Notes: generated from the letters alone by a model not told the origin. Numbered from the stretch's first letter, positions 53,810-62,853 are shown. The stretch is 64,000 bases of DNA from Salinibacterium xinjiangense (GCF_014645015.1 NZ_BMLC01000002.1:248001-312000), one strand, 5' to 3'. Made by a program: numbers and translations.

Positions 53810-54598
53810 TCACCACTCGAAGCCGCGCGGCGCCACCGCGTGCCAGTCCACGGTCAGCTCGCCGAGTCGCCACCGTGCTTTCGTGCCGAGAATCGGCCAA
53901 TCCTGCTTCATGGATGCCGCCACAGCAGTCCACCGCTGCGATGGCCCGTACACCCCGAGCGGCGCATGCACCTGCCACCAGCGGTCGAGGTCGGCGAGGT
54001 AGCGGTGCACGGATTCCCCGGGAACGTTGCGATGAATGAGTACCTTCGGCAGCCGTTCGGCGACGATCGACGGCCCGCTGGCACCTGGAGCGGACAGATC
54101 GGCGAGGCGCAGGCTCACAGTGAGGCTCCGGGGGCCGTCGGTGGTGACATCCACCCAGCTGGCAACCCTGCCGACCTCGTTGCAGGTGCCCTCGACGAGC
54201 ACACCGCCCGGCTGCAGACGGTCGACCATGCGCTGCCAGTTGGCGAGCACCTGCGACTCGTCGTATTGCCGCAGCACATTGAGGGCCCGGATGACCGCGG
54301 GCCGCTCGCCCGGAATCTCGAAGCCGCCCAGTCTGAAGCTGACTCCGGGGCGCGCGCTCTTACTTGCCTCGGTCACGCGTTCCTGCGAGATCTCGATGCC
54401 GACGACCTCCACGTTGGCTCGCACGCGCGCCAGCCGCTGGTGCAGTTCCAGGGATGTGGTGGCGGATGCCCCGTAGCCGAGGTCGACCACCAGCGGCACG
54501 CTCGCGAGCCGCAGTGGCGACAGCTGCGCTATCCACCGGTCGACGCGTCTCAGGCGGTTGGTGCCGGTGGTGCCGCGCGTGACCTGGCCGATGGGCAT
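53810..54598 (-). CDS. Class I SAM-dependent methyltransferase-like protein
   Basis: 262 residues from the ATG at 54598 (GGGAG nine bases before). SAM motif VPLVVDLGYGASATTSLEL, acidic end of strand 2 in VEVVGIEISQERV and a strand-4 segment VIRALNVLRQYDE. DxGxG is DLGYG, so the site looks intact. Substrate unknown. Divergent from gpmA. Confidence 0.8.
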   Translation of the reverse strand: MPIGQVTRGTTGTNRLRRVDRWIAQLSPLRLASVPLVVDLGYGASATTSLELHQRLARVRANVEVVGIEISQERVTEASKSARPGVSFRLGGFEIPGERPAVIRALNVLRQYDESQVLANWQRMVDRLQPGGVLVEGTCNEVGRVASWVDVTTDGPRSLTVSLRLADLSAPGASGPSIVAERLPKVLIHRNVPGESVHRYLADLDRWWQVHAPLGVYGPSQRWTAVAASMKQDWPILGTKARWRLGELTVDWHAVAPRGFEW

Positions 54599-54667
54599 GG
54601 GCCTATTCTCCCGTAACCCCGCCACGCCTAACCGCCCACGCGAGCGCTCGTCGGTACGCTGATACCC

Positions 54668-55414
54668 ATGACGCACACCCTCATCCTTCTCCGCCATGGC
54701 AATTCAGACTGGAACCAGAAGAACCTGTTCACGGGCTGGGTCGATGTGCTTCTCAGCGAGCAGGGCGTTGCCGAGGCGACGAGGGCTGGCGACCTGCTGG
54801 CGGCGTCGGGGCTGAAGCCTGATGTGTCGTACACGAGCCTGCTCACCCGCGCGATCGATACCGCGAACATCGCGCTGGATGCTGCGGGCCGCGCCTGGCT
54901 GCCGGTGAAGCGCACGTGGCGCCTCAACGAGCGCCACTACGGTGCGCTGCAGGGGCTCGACAAGGCCGAGACGCTCGAGAAGTTCGGCCCGGAGAAGTTC
55001 AAGGAATGGCGCCGCAGCTTCGACGTGCCGCCGCCCGTGCTCGACGATGATGCCGAGTACAGCCAGGTGCACGACGAGCGCTATGTCGGAATCGACGGCG
55101 AGATCCCGCGCACCGAGAGCCTCAAGCTCGTCATCGACCGGATGTTGCCTTACTGGCAATCCGATATCGTCCCCGACCTCGCCGCGGGCAGGACCGTGCT
55201 CGTCACGGCCCACGGCAACTCGCTGCGCGCGCTGGTGAAGCACCTCGACGGCATCTCGGATGACGCCATCGCCGAGCTCAACATCCCCACCGGCATTCCG
55301 CTGGTCTATGAACTCAACGACGACTTCATGCCCACCGGCCCCGCAAAGTACCTCGACCCCGAGGCTGCTGCAGCCGGCGCCGCCGCGGTCGCAGCCCAGG
55401 GCGCCAAGAAGTGA
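54668..55414 (+). CDS. gpmA: 2,3-bisphosphoglycerate-dependent phosphoglycerate mutase
   Basis: Interconverts 3- and 2-phosphoglycerate. 248 residues, normal length. Catalytic [18 protein letters not shown] (His-10), [10 protein letters not shown], second active-site His in [13 protein letters not shown]-terminal Ala/Gly-rich tail ([16 protein letters not shown]). A short Gly-rich frame overlaps its stop. Confidence 0.96.
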   Translation: MTHTLILLRHGNSDWNQKNLFTGWVDVLLSEQGVAEATRAGDLLAASGLKPDVSYTSLLTRAIDTANIALDAAGRAWLPVKRTWRLNERHYGALQGLDKAETLEKFGPEKFKEWRRSFDVPPPVLDDDAEYSQVHDERYVGIDGEIPRTESLKLVIDRMLPYWQSDIVPDLAAGRTVLVTAHGNSLRALVKHLDGISDDAIAELNIPTGIPLVYELNDDFMPTGPAKYLDPEAAAAGAAAVAAQGAKK

Positions 55415-55557
55415 CCTCGGGCCGGTTCACGGTCAGTGCGCTGCTCGAACCGGCGAGCGGTTTCTCGTTCAACGTCGGAGACTCCGGTGGGCCGGCGAAC
55501 CGCCGTGGCGGTTTCGGCGATCATGGTGGTTCCAGCGATGGTGGCGGTGGGGACTGA
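55411..55557 (+). CDS. Possible 48-residue Gly-rich peptide
   Basis: A GTG overlapping the gpmA stop (GTGA) opens a 48-codon frame beginning [20 protein letters not shown] and ending in a Gly/Asp-rich tail. Coupling is the only support; no homolog recognised and no ribosome site. May be spurious. 55558-55651 holds no further gene I can support. Confidence 0.3.
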   Translation: MTSGRFTVSALLEPASGFSFNVGDSGGPANRRGGFGDHGGSSDGGGGD

Positions 55558-55651
55558 GCGTAAACGGGCTCTGGTCACTTGCCGGTGATCACGTTCAGGT
55601 AGATCCACAGCCCGCAGACTGCCGCCGGAACCGCAACCGCGCTGCTCCGCC

Positions 55652-55840
55652 CTACTCCGTATCGGGCGCCTCGCGCTGACCCTCTTCGGCTGAACGCACT
55701 GAGCGCACCTGGTCGTCGAGGTACGCCTGGGCAGGATCCAGCCCGGCACTCGGCGCGGGGGTGTCGCTGCTTACTTCAACGTCCGGGCCCTGCGCCTCGA
55801 TGACGCCAGTGTCGTCGAACTCTTTACCTGCGTCAGACAT
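55652..55840 (-). CDS. 62-residue acidic protein
   Basis: ATG at 55840 with AAGGGAG seven bases before. Product begins MSDAGKEFDDTGVIEAQGPD, highly acidic, with no hydrophobic core; probably disordered. The conserved-looking segment is DPAQAYLDDQVRSVR. Function unknown; the good ribosome site supports it. Confidence 0.6.
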   Translation of the reverse strand: MSDAGKEFDDTGVIEAQGPDVEVSSDTPAPSAGLDPAQAYLDDQVRSVRSAEEGQREAPDTE

Positions 55841-56178
55841 TCGGTCTCCCTTGTGTGAACTCCAGTTCACACCCTGCGGCCACACTTTTCCAGTCCTTGT
55901 GGACGCTGCGCGGGGGTGGCACGTGCACGAGTCCACTGCGGCACACAGTCGGCCCGCTTCGTTGACCGCATGGCAAACCTATCGGCGACCGATGAGCTGG
56001 CGGCGTTCCTTTCCGAGCGAGACTGGAAACGCTTCTGCTCTGGAGATCAGGGGCGCAGAACTTCGCGAGCTAGGCGAGATCCTCTCCGCGTCTTATCCAC
56101 AGAACGAGACGGGGAGGCTCTCTCCCCAACCTGAAGCGCCACAACGCCAGCGTCGGTATCTGGCGCAACCATATCTCC
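55841..56178. other. 338-base stretch without a supported gene
   Basis: Short frames on the plus strand (for example from 55916) have no ribosome site and no family match. No tRNA, terminator or repeat is apparent. It must contain the leaders of the divergent genes on each side. Confidence 0.5.
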
Positions 56179-56646
56179 ATGACCAGACCCCGCTACGACG
56201 ACATCCGCACGATTCCCCTCCCCACCGATCGCGAGTTGATCCCTCACCTGCAGGTCATGCTCGAGACGGCGCTTCGTCGACAGGTCTGGATCATGGTGCT
56301 CGACGAGCACTCCTGCCCGCTGCCCATCCTGATGCCGCTCGACGTCGACGCCGAACCGTATGCCGATGATGTGTCAACCTTTGCCGACACGCTGCGCTGC
56401 CTGACGATGGATTTCACCGACTCCACCCTCGTGCTGACTCTCGAACGACCGGGACCAGCAGAGATCATGGGGTGCGACAAGCGCTGGCTCAGGTCCATCA
56501 GGGAATCGAGCGTCGAGTCGGGCGCCTCGTTTCGCGGACCGTACCTCCTGCTCGGCGATACCGTGAGGCAAGTAGCGCCGGATGACTACGTCAGCACACC
56601 GTGGGTGTACTTCGACGACGACGACGACGATCACGGCTCGTTCTGA
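56179..56646 (+). CDS. Hypothetical protein with acidic C-terminus
   Basis: 155 residues. Begins MTRPRYDDIRTIPLPTDREL, a mixed alpha/beta protein, ending with a run of six Asp (YFDDDDDDHGSF). No membrane span or signal. Codon use looks native. No family recognised with confidence. Confidence 0.65.
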   Translation: MTRPRYDDIRTIPLPTDRELIPHLQVMLETALRRQVWIMVLDEHSCPLPILMPLDVDAEPYADDVSTFADTLRCLTMDFTDSTLVLTLERPGPAEIMGCDKRWLRSIRESSVESGASFRGPYLLLGDTVRQVAPDDYVSTPWVYFDDDDDDHGSF

Positions 56647-56791
56647 GCTGCGAGAACGATTCGACGGCGATGCGCGAAGTGAAGGATGCACCGTGGCTGA
56701 GATGACCGAGACGCTCTTGCCCGAGCAGCGTCAACGCCACGGTTACGACTCACGAGGCCAGAACCGATGACCGCGACCGCGGAGGGTCACG

Positions 56792-57124
56792 TCACAGCTT
56801 CTTCACGACCGTCAGCAGGATTACCGAATCCTCAACCGAATCGAGGGAATGCATTCGGTCTGGCACGATCATCAGGTCGCCCGGTGATCCGTTCCAGGTC
56901 ACCTCGCCCGCCCGCAACAGCACTCGTCCCAGGAGAACCTGAATGGTCGCCTCGCCCGGGTTCTCATGCTCCGACATGCCCTCGCCTGCCCGCAGCGCGA
57001 TCAGAGTCTGTCGAAGCTGATGCTCGTGCCCTCCAAAGACTGTCTTTGCGCTGCGCCCGTTCGAGGCGCCAAGCGCGTGGGCTAATTCGTGGCGCGCCAG
57101 CGCCGCCAGTGAGATCTTCTGCAT
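56792..57124 (-). CDS. Small cupin-domain protein
   Basis: 110 residues with a single cupin barrel: metal-type motif 1 in GEGMSEHENPGEATIQVLLG and motif 2 in GDLMIVPDRMHSLDSVEDS. The usual motif-1 histidines are reduced (one His plus Glu). A function in sensing or binding a small molecule is likely but unspecified. Its start is two bases from the RtcB remnant, same strand. Confidence 0.72.
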   Translation of the reverse strand: MQKISLAALARHELAHALGASNGRSAKTVFGGHEHQLRQTLIALRAGEGMSEHENPGEATIQVLLGRVLLRAGEVTWNGSPGDLMIVPDRMHSLDSVEDSVILLTVVKKL

Positions 57125-57125
57125 G

Positions 57126-57689
57126 TCAGACAGTGTGCTCCACTTCGCCCCCGCGCGTCTGCCGCACAGAGAGTTCTGTGCGGCAGACGGCGTATCCCCA
57201 GTCGCCCTTTACGGACACGAGCCGCCTCAGCGTGTGCCGCACCCTGACGAGGGATTCGGCATCCGCCATCACCTGGTCGATCGGCTTGTACGCCGCAGGA
57301 ATCTCGTCGATGAACGAGTCGGTATCGCGGTGCTCGATGCCCTCCATCGCCGTGCGGAGGTCGGAAGCCGTGAACGTCTTCCGGGCCACCGACCGCGAGT
57401 ACTCGCAACCGGCACCGTGCGGCGACGAGTGCACGGCGACCGGATTCCCGAGCCCCTCCGCCACGTACGACGCCGTGCCCATCGATCCGGGGATCAGCCA
57501 GAGCTCACCGAAGCGCGCCGAGATGGCGCCCTTTGGCTCACCCACCTGCCGCACGACCCGATCCATCATCTCGTCACGGTTGAGCAGCGATGGCGTCGAT
57601 GACGGCATTGCGAACACAGCGACCGTGAGTGACGGTTGTGCCTGTTGGCACAGGTTTGGCAGCCTGCGGGTTGCAGCGCGCTGGCGCAA
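57126..57689 (-). pseudogene. Truncated RtcB (RNA ligase) remnant
   Basis: The readable part matches the C-terminal third of RtcB: NRDEMMDRVVRQV, LWLIPGSMGTASYVAEGLGN, HGAGCEYSRSVARKTFTASDL and HTLRRLVSVKG. The N-terminal two thirds are gone. The segment with the CHHNY-type metal histidines, expected between NRDEMM and the GSMG motif, is deleted, and the normally invariant HGAGR reads HGAGC. After VKG (about 57204) the frame runs on for 25 codons through a hairpin. It cannot be an active ligase. Confidence 0.75.
57157..57188. terminator. Perfect 14-bp hairpin at the end of the RtcB remnant
   Basis: GTCTGCCGCACAGA (57157-57170) and TCTGTGCGGCAGAC (57175-57188) pair exactly over a GAGT loop. 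It lies inside the run-on codons of the remnant, just before the cupin gene on the minus strand. No T-run. Confidence 0.6.
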
Positions 57690-57712
57690 CTGTTTTCCTG
57701 ACGTGCCGTCGG

Positions 57713-58324
57713 TCAGGTCTTGCTGCCGGTAAGTGCCAGCGCGCCGCCGAGCCCGATCATCATGACGCCCCCGCCAACACTGATGTGTGACTGGCGTGGG
57801 GGCTTACGCGCGAACCAGGCACGCGCGGTTCCCGCGGCAAGAGCCCACATGCTGTCCACGACGATAACTATCGCGAAGAAGATGAGGCCGAGAATCGCCA
57901 TCTGCAGCGGGATGGCTCCGGTGCGATAGCTGACCAACTGCGACAGGATCACCAAGAAAAACACGATCGTCTTCGGGTTCGACACCCCTACGAAGAAACC
58001 CTCGAGCAGAAGCCTCAGAACCGACGGCCGCTTCGAAACGGTGGCAGCAGGCCTTGTGTGATCGCCACGGTGGCGAATCGCCTGCACGCCGAGGTAAACG
58101 AGGTAGGCGGCTCCCACGAACGTGATGACTGTGAACACCACCACAGATTCGGCGACGATCGCCCCGACGCCCAGCGAGATCGCAGTGATGGCCGGCAGCG
58201 TGCTGAGCGCATTGTCGGCGACGCTCAGCACCCCGCCTTTTCGCCCGAGGGACATCGACCTGCCGATGACGAACAGCACGCTCGGCCCCGGCAACAGGAT
58301 CAGCGCGAGGGCCGCCACCGACAA
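57713..58324 (-). CDS. LysE-family amino-acid exporter, N-terminus short
   Basis: 203 residues from a TTG at 58324. LPGPSVLFVIGRSMSLGRKG, the first-loop signature, starts only ten residues in, where relatives have about 10-15 more. The frame stays open upstream but has no ATG, GTG or ribosome site and enters AT-rich sequence. The rest is normal (LVYLGVQAIRHRG, FFVGVSNPKTIVFFLVILSQ, C-terminal spans). Either TTG initiates or the 5' end has been lost. Confidence 0.75.
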   Translation of the reverse strand: MSVAALALILLPGPSVLFVIGRSMSLGRKGGVLSVADNALSTLPAITAISLGVGAIVAESVVVFTVITFVGAAYLVYLGVQAIRHRGDHTRPAATVSKRPSVLRLLLEGFFVGVSNPKTIVFFLVILSQLVSYRTGAIPLQMAILGLIFFAIVIVVDSMWALAAGTARAWFARKPPRQSHISVGGGVMMIGLGGALALTGSKT

Positions 58325-58452
58325 CGCCGAGGCATTGGTGGCAGGGTGTTGTTTGAATGCAACGCAGTTTATGGTCGTATTTAGTTTCGATTTCTATTAT
58401 TCAATTAGGGCTGCACTGTAGTAACTCTGTTCGAATTCTGCGAACGTTGACC

Positions 58453-59799
58453 ATGGCCCGAAATTCATCTTCTGACGACACGATCATGGTGTTGCCGTCG
58501 GTGGTCGGAGTGGGGTCTCTGGCCGATGATGCGTTGCTTGCTATTCAGGGTGAGCTCGGGTTGGCGCTTAGGCGGTTGGATGCCCGGGCTGCGGTCGTGG
58601 CGGCGGAGATCGCGCGACGCTCAGATCGTGCTCTCGGCCAGCAGGGGCTCGCGGCGCGTGCGGGGGAATCTTCGGCGGAGAAGTTGATCCAGAAACTGAC
58701 CGGAGCCACCGCCTCCGAGGCCCGCGCGCTGACGGCTGCCGGTAAAGCCCTCGACGCGGTGCAGGGTGGCGGTTCGGTGTGGTTGTCGACGGTCGCCGAG
58801 GCGGTGTCGTGCGGGGAGCTGTCGGTGGCCAGCGCGGCCGCAATCGCCACGGGTATCGGCGAGCCCTCCGCTGCGGTCTCCAGTAGCGACCTGCGGGAGG
58901 TCGCCACGGTCCTGGTCTCCTGCGCCGGCACCGCCACGCCCGAAGACATCGCCAAAGCCGCCCGTCTTGCCCGCGCACGACTGGACACGGACTCGGTGGC
59001 AGACCTGGAAGAACACCGCCGCTCCCGGCGCACCCTGAGCTGGTTCGAGACCGCCGACGGGATGACCCGGCTTCACGCGCTACTGGATTCGGAATCCGCC
59101 GCGATCATCACCGGCGCTCTTGCCACCGCCCTGTCCCCACGCCGCGGCGGGCCACGGTTCGTCGACCCAGCCGAGGTGCAGCGCGCCCAGGACATGCTGG
59201 ATGACCCCCGCAGCAACGACCAGCTCGCCGTTGACACCCTCGTGGAGATCGTGCAACTCGCGACCCGAGCTGCCGGCGCCACGGCAATGTTCGGGCAGAA
59301 GTCGCCGGCCGTCAGGGTGCACGTGCAGGCCGAAGCCCTCCAGAGCAGCCGGGGGTTCGCCTACTTTGAAGGCCAGTCTGCCTTGGTCAGTATCAGCACC
59401 GCCGAACGACACCTCTGCCTCAGCGGAATACTGCCGATCCTGCTCGACGGACACACCCCGATCGACGCAGGACGCACCCAACGGCTCCACAGCCCCCGAC
59501 AACGCGCTGCTATCACCGCGCAATGGAACGGCTGCGCCTGGGGCGACTGCGACCGGCCACCCCAATTCACCGAAGTGCACCACCTCGACCCCTTCAACGG
59601 GACCAACACCACCCTTGTCAACGGGATCAGCCTCTGCCGGTTCCACCACATGCAACTCCACGCCAACAACTGGTCCATCCAGAAACGACCCGACGGAAGC
59701 TACTGGCTCACACCACCACCCGGACAGCCCGGACTTCCCGGACTACACGCCCAGCCCACACAGCTGCACTCGAAATGCCCACTCCAACAAACCGGATAA
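58453..59799 (+). CDS. DUF222 / HNH endonuclease-domain protein
   Basis: 448 residues from the ATG at 58453 (a TTG two codons earlier is possible). A helical DUF222 domain fills the first ~330 residues; the HNH nuclease domain reads CAWGDCDRPPQFTEVHHLDP then LVNGISLCRFHHMQLH. Such proteins occur in many copies in Microbacteriaceae and are often called 13E12-repeat-like; their role is unknown, possibly mobile. The C-terminal tail is Pro/Gly/Gln-rich. Confidence 0.88.
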   Translation: MARNSSSDDTIMVLPSVVGVGSLADDALLAIQGELGLALRRLDARAAVVAAEIARRSDRALGQQGLAARAGESSAEKLIQKLTGATASEARALTAAGKALDAVQGGGSVWLSTVAEAVSCGELSVASAAAIATGIGEPSAAVSSSDLREVATVLVSCAGTATPEDIAKAARLARARLDTDSVADLEEHRRSRRTLSWFETADGMTRLHALLDSESAAIITGALATALSPRRGGPRFVDPAEVQRAQDMLDDPRSNDQLAVDTLVEIVQLATRAAGATAMFGQKSPAVRVHVQAEALQSSRGFAYFEGQSALVSISTAERHLCLSGILPILLDGHTPIDAGRTQRLHSPRQRAAITAQWNGCAWGDCDRPPQFTEVHHLDPFNGTNTTLVNGISLCRFHHMQLHANNWSIQKRPDGSYWLTPPPGQPGLPGLHAQPTQLHSKCPLQQTG

Positions 59800-59811
59800 C
59801 CCTGCCCGAAG

Positions 59812-59844
59812 GGAGGATCTGCCCACGGGAGAGGATCTGCCCAC
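59812..59844 (+). repeat. Tandem duplication of GAGGATCTGCCCAC
   Basis: GGAGGATCTGCCCAC (59812-59826) and AGAGGATCTGCCCAC (59830-59844), 18-base period, directly after the HNH gene. Short local duplication. Confidence 0.6.
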
Positions 59845-59909
59845 ACACGAGGGACAGTGCGACGGCAGCAGGAAGAGCAGGGCGAGAAGCTGTCGTCCGG
59901 ATGCAGACC

Positions 59910-60037
59910 GGCCAAGCTACCGCTGGGCTGAGCTATCGCTGGGCCAAGCTACCGACGGGCTGAGCTATCGACGGGCCAAGCTACCGCTGGGCTGAGCTAT
60001 CGACGGGCTGAGCTACCGCTGGGCCGAACCGCCGACA
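59910..60037. repeat. 16-bp minisatellite, eight units
   Basis: Eight head-to-tail 16-base units of the form GGCyrAGCTAyCGmyG (last unit degenerate). Two sub-types alternate: GGCCAAGCTACCGCTG and GGCTGAGCTATCGACG. Lies between the HNH gene and the phoU stop. 59800-60112 has no gene. Confidence 0.9.
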
Positions 60038-60112
60038 ACCGGGAGCCGCCGTCAAGCGAAGCAATAAACAACCCAGGCGAACTACTGACTCAGCACCTCA
60101 GTCAGGGGAGAG

Positions 60113-60766
60113 CTACAGCTCAGGCGCAACCCAGTCGCCGGTCGCGAGATACTGCATCTTCTTCGCGATAGAGACGGCGTGGTCTGCGAAACGCTCGTGA
60201 TACCGCGACGCGAGAGTCGCATCCACGGTGTCGACAGCGCCGCCCTTCCAGGTTTCACCGAGCACCTTGTCGAACACACTCAGGTGCAGCGCGTCGATCC
60301 TGTCGTCATCGTTACGGATCTGCTCCGCGATTCGCACGTCGCCAGACGTCAGGAGCTCGACCAGCTTGCGAGCGATAGCGACGTCGAGTGTGCCGAGTTC
60401 GGCGAACGTTGCACGCAGCGACTTCGGAACGACCTTGTCAGGGAAACGGTAGCGGGCCAGCTGGGCGATGTGTTCGGACATGTCGCCCATCCGCTCGAGC
60501 GAAGCACTGACACGCAGCGCACTGACGACGATGCGGAGGTCACGAGCGACCGGCTGCTGGCGAGCAAGGATGTTGATGGCGAGCTCATCCAGTGCCAGTG
60601 CAGCTTCATCGATCCGGTCGTCGTCGGCGATCACGGCTTCGGCCAATGAGACATCGGACTCATTGAACGCACGAGTGGCGTTCTCGATCGACACGGCCAC
60701 GAGGGTCGAAATCTCGACGAGGCGATCCTGCACCTCGCGCAGTTCCTGCTGGAATACTTCGCGCAC
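60113..60766 (-). CDS. phoU: Phosphate-signalling protein PhoU
   Basis: 217 residues from the GTG at 60766 (MREVFQQELREVQ-type start normal for PhoU). Two three-helix repeats with metal-binding acidic motifs: ERMGDMSEHIAQLA in the first and HERFADHAVSIAKKM in the second. PhoU links Pst transport state to SenX3, keeping the regulon off when phosphate is ample. Divergent from senX3-regX3 across a PHO-box-like array. Confidence 0.94.
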   Translation of the reverse strand: MREVFQQELREVQDRLVEISTLVAVSIENATRAFNESDVSLAEAVIADDDRIDEAALALDELAINILARQQPVARDLRIVVSALRVSASLERMGDMSEHIAQLARYRFPDKVVPKSLRATFAELGTLDVAIARKLVELLTSGDVRIAEQIRNDDDRIDALHLSVFDKVLGETWKGGAVDTVDATLASRYHERFADHAVSIAKKMQYLATGDWVAPEL

Positions 60767-60889
60767 GTTTACTCTGGTCCCTTCATCACGGGTCACACCC
60801 GAACGGTTCAGACTGTAGCCGGGGTTACCCGCAAGACCCGTGCAATTCAGCTCTCACCCGCACGGATCGGTTTCAGACTGGTCGTAGGA

Positions 60890-60922
60890 GGTGAACAGCC
60901 GGTGTTCCGGATCTGAACATCA
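60890..60922. promoter_or_regulatory. PHO-box-like array between phoU and senX3
   Basis: GGTGAACagcc (60890-60900), GGTGTTCcgga (60901-60911) and TCTGAACatca (60912-60922) repeat with an 11-base period; a fourth weak unit follows. GGTGAAC is the complement of GTTCACC. Placed to control phoU and senX3-regX3. Confidence 0.7.
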
Positions 60923-60989
60923 CCTGAAGTGGAACGGTCTGAGAAGCCACTGACACCGCGTCGCGCCCAATGTAACTAATCTAGTCGAT

Positions 60990-62144
60990 ATGGACTCCCA
61001 GACGCTGGTGCTAGTCGCATTGGCTTTCGGTGTAATCCTCGGTGTCGGTATCTTCGCCATAGTGCTCGCAGCAGCCCGCAGGGGCCAGACTGCCATGGAG
61101 GTGACGAGCACCGCTGTTCCGGATGGCGTCGACCAGGTGATCGAAGCCCTCGAGTCAGCAGCAGCCGTCATCGACCCCTCGAACGGCGTCGTGAAAGCGT
61201 CACCCGGGGCGTTCACGTTCGGCATCGTCGCCAACGGCCAGCTGGTGCATCCTCAACTCTCAGACATCGTCGACAAGGTGCGCCGTGACGGCGAACCGGT
61301 CACCCAGGAACTGCACCTCAGCCGCGGGCCGTTCGGCGATGCCAGCCTCCTCCTGTTCGTGCGAGTTGCCCGACTGGGGGCACGTTACGTGCTGCTGCTC
61401 GCTGAAGACCGCACAGAGTCGTTCCGCCTGGACGAGATGCGACGTGACTTCATCGCCAACATCAGCCACGAACTGAAGACACCGATTGGCGCCGTCGGAC
61501 TGCTGGCCGAAGCCCTGGTCAGCGCATCGAGCGAACCGGAGCAGGTCAAACGGTTCGCCAAGCGACTCACCAAAGAGTCTGAACGGCTCGCACGCATCAC
61601 CCAGGAGATCATCGAACTGTCGAGATTGCAGGCGACGGATGCCCTCGCGCGCCCCGAGCTCGTCGACATCGACCTCGTGGTGAGCATGGCCATCGACCAG
61701 AACAGGGTCGCGGCGGAATCCCACGAGGTGCTTCTCGTGACAAAAGCAAAGAGCGGCGCGCGCGTCTACGGCGACGAGGCGTTGCTGGTTACTGCGCTCC
61801 ACAACCTCATCGCCAACGCGATCCAGTACTCCCCGGTGAGATCCCGGGTGGGAGTGGGGGTGATCCGTCGGGATGATGTCATCGAAATCGCGGTCACCGA
61901 CCAGGGTGCCGGTATCCCGGCCGACGAACTCGACAGGGTGTTCGAACGGTTCTTCCGCGGCGACCCTGCTCGCAGCCGCAACACCGGTGGCTCGGGTCTC
62001 GGCCTCAGTATCGTCAAACATGTCGCCCAGAATCACAGCGGCGACGTTCGCGTGTGGTCACAGCTCGGAAAAGGCTCCACCTTCACCATCCGCCTGCCAA
62101 AGGCAATCACAGCAATCCCGATCCCGCAGGGAGCACAGAAATGA
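60990..62144 (+). CDS. senX3: Phosphate-sensing histidine kinase SenX3
   Basis: 384 residues. One N-terminal membrane span (LVLVALAFGVILGVGIFAIV), a PAS-like region, then HisKA with DFIANISHELKTPIGAVGLL (His near 163), N-box HNLIANAIQYSP, DQGAGIPADE and GGSGLGLSIVKH. Like PhoR homologs it has little periplasmic sequence, so signals come through PhoU and Pst. Overlaps regX3 (ATGA). Confidence 0.94.
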   Translation: MDSQTLVLVALAFGVILGVGIFAIVLAAARRGQTAMEVTSTAVPDGVDQVIEALESAAAVIDPSNGVVKASPGAFTFGIVANGQLVHPQLSDIVDKVRRDGEPVTQELHLSRGPFGDASLLLFVRVARLGARYVLLLAEDRTESFRLDEMRRDFIANISHELKTPIGAVGLLAEALVSASSEPEQVKRFAKRLTKESERLARITQEIIELSRLQATDALARPELVDIDLVVSMAIDQNRVAAESHEVLLVTKAKSGARVYGDEALLVTALHNLIANAIQYSPVRSRVGVGVIRRDDVIEIAVTDQGAGIPADELDRVFERFFRGDPARSRNTGGSGLGLSIVKHVAQNHSGDVRVWSQLGKGSTFTIRLPKAITAIPIPQGAQK

Positions 62145-62821
62145 CCCGAATCCTCATTGTCGAAGACGAATCCTCGCTGAGCGAGCCCCTCGCCTACCTT
62201 CTCGAACGCGAAGGATACGAAACCCAGATCGCGGACGACGGTCTTGCTGCCGTCGCGGAATTCGATCGCGCCGGAGCCGACCTGGTGCTGCTCGACCTCA
62301 TGCTCCCGGGACTGCCGGGCACCGAGGTCTGCCGCGAACTGAGGGCGCGCTCCAGCGTGCCGATCATCATGCTGACAGCGAAAGACAGCGAGGTCGACAT
62401 CGTCGTCGGGCTCGAGCTGGGCGCCGACGACTACGTCACGAAGCCCTACTCCACCCGCGAACTGCTGGCGCGCATCCGTGCAGTACTCCGACGTCGCGTC
62501 GAAACAGACGATGACAGCGAGACCGTGCTGGAGGCGGGGATTGTGCGCATGGATATCGAGCGACACACGGTGGCCGTGGATGGAGTCACGACCCCGATGC
62601 CTCTCAAAGAGTTCGAGTTGCTCGAACTGCTGCTGCGCAACTCGGGTCGCGTGCTGACCCGCGGCCAGTTGATCGACCGGGTGTGGGGAGCAGACTACTT
62701 CGGCGACACGAAGACACTGGACGTCCACATCAAGCGCATCAGATCCAAGATCGAGAAGGTGCCGTCAGAGCCCACCATGCTCGTGACAGTAAGAGGTCTC
62801 GGCTACCGCTTCGAGAGCTAG
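62141..62821 (+). CDS. regX3: Phosphate response regulator RegX3
   Basis: 226 residues from the ATG overlapping the senX3 stop, with GCAGGGAG before it. Receiver: ILIVEDESSLSEPLAYLLER, phospho-Asp in LVLLDLMLPGLPGTEVC, KP in DYVTKPYSTRELLARI. OmpR-type winged helix: LKEFELLELLLRNSGRVLTR then TKTLDVHIKRIRSKIE. Should bind the PHO-box-like arrays at 60890 and 45867. Confidence 0.95.
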   Translation: MTRILIVEDESSLSEPLAYLLEREGYETQIADDGLAAVAEFDRAGADLVLLDLMLPGLPGTEVCRELRARSSVPIIMLTAKDSEVDIVVGLELGADDYVTKPYSTRELLARIRAVLRRRVETDDDSETVLEAGIVRMDIERHTVAVDGVTTPMPLKEFELLELLLRNSGRVLTRGQLIDRVWGADYFGDTKTLDVHIKRIRSKIEKVPSEPTMLVTVRGLGYRFES

Positions 62822-62853
62822 CCGTTCAGCGTGATTCCGGGGAGAACCGGGCG

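Noticed and set aside
53330-54616. Long plus-strand frame across FUSC and methyltransferase genes
   Set aside because: It is an out-of-frame reading of two real genes, as is common in GC-rich DNA; no motif or ribosome site supports it.
55558-55651. Minus-strand membrane peptide ending AVCGLWIYLNVITGK
   Set aside because: A hydrophobic tail is readable, but no start codon or ribosome site lies in frame, so it is at most a fragment.
58453-59799. Homing or restriction endonuclease of a defence system
   Set aside because: DUF222-HNH proteins are common multi-copy genes in these bacteria and no methylase or other defence partner is adjacent.
59910-60037. CRISPR array
   Set aside because: Units are 16 bases, directly abutting with no spacers, and no cas genes are near.
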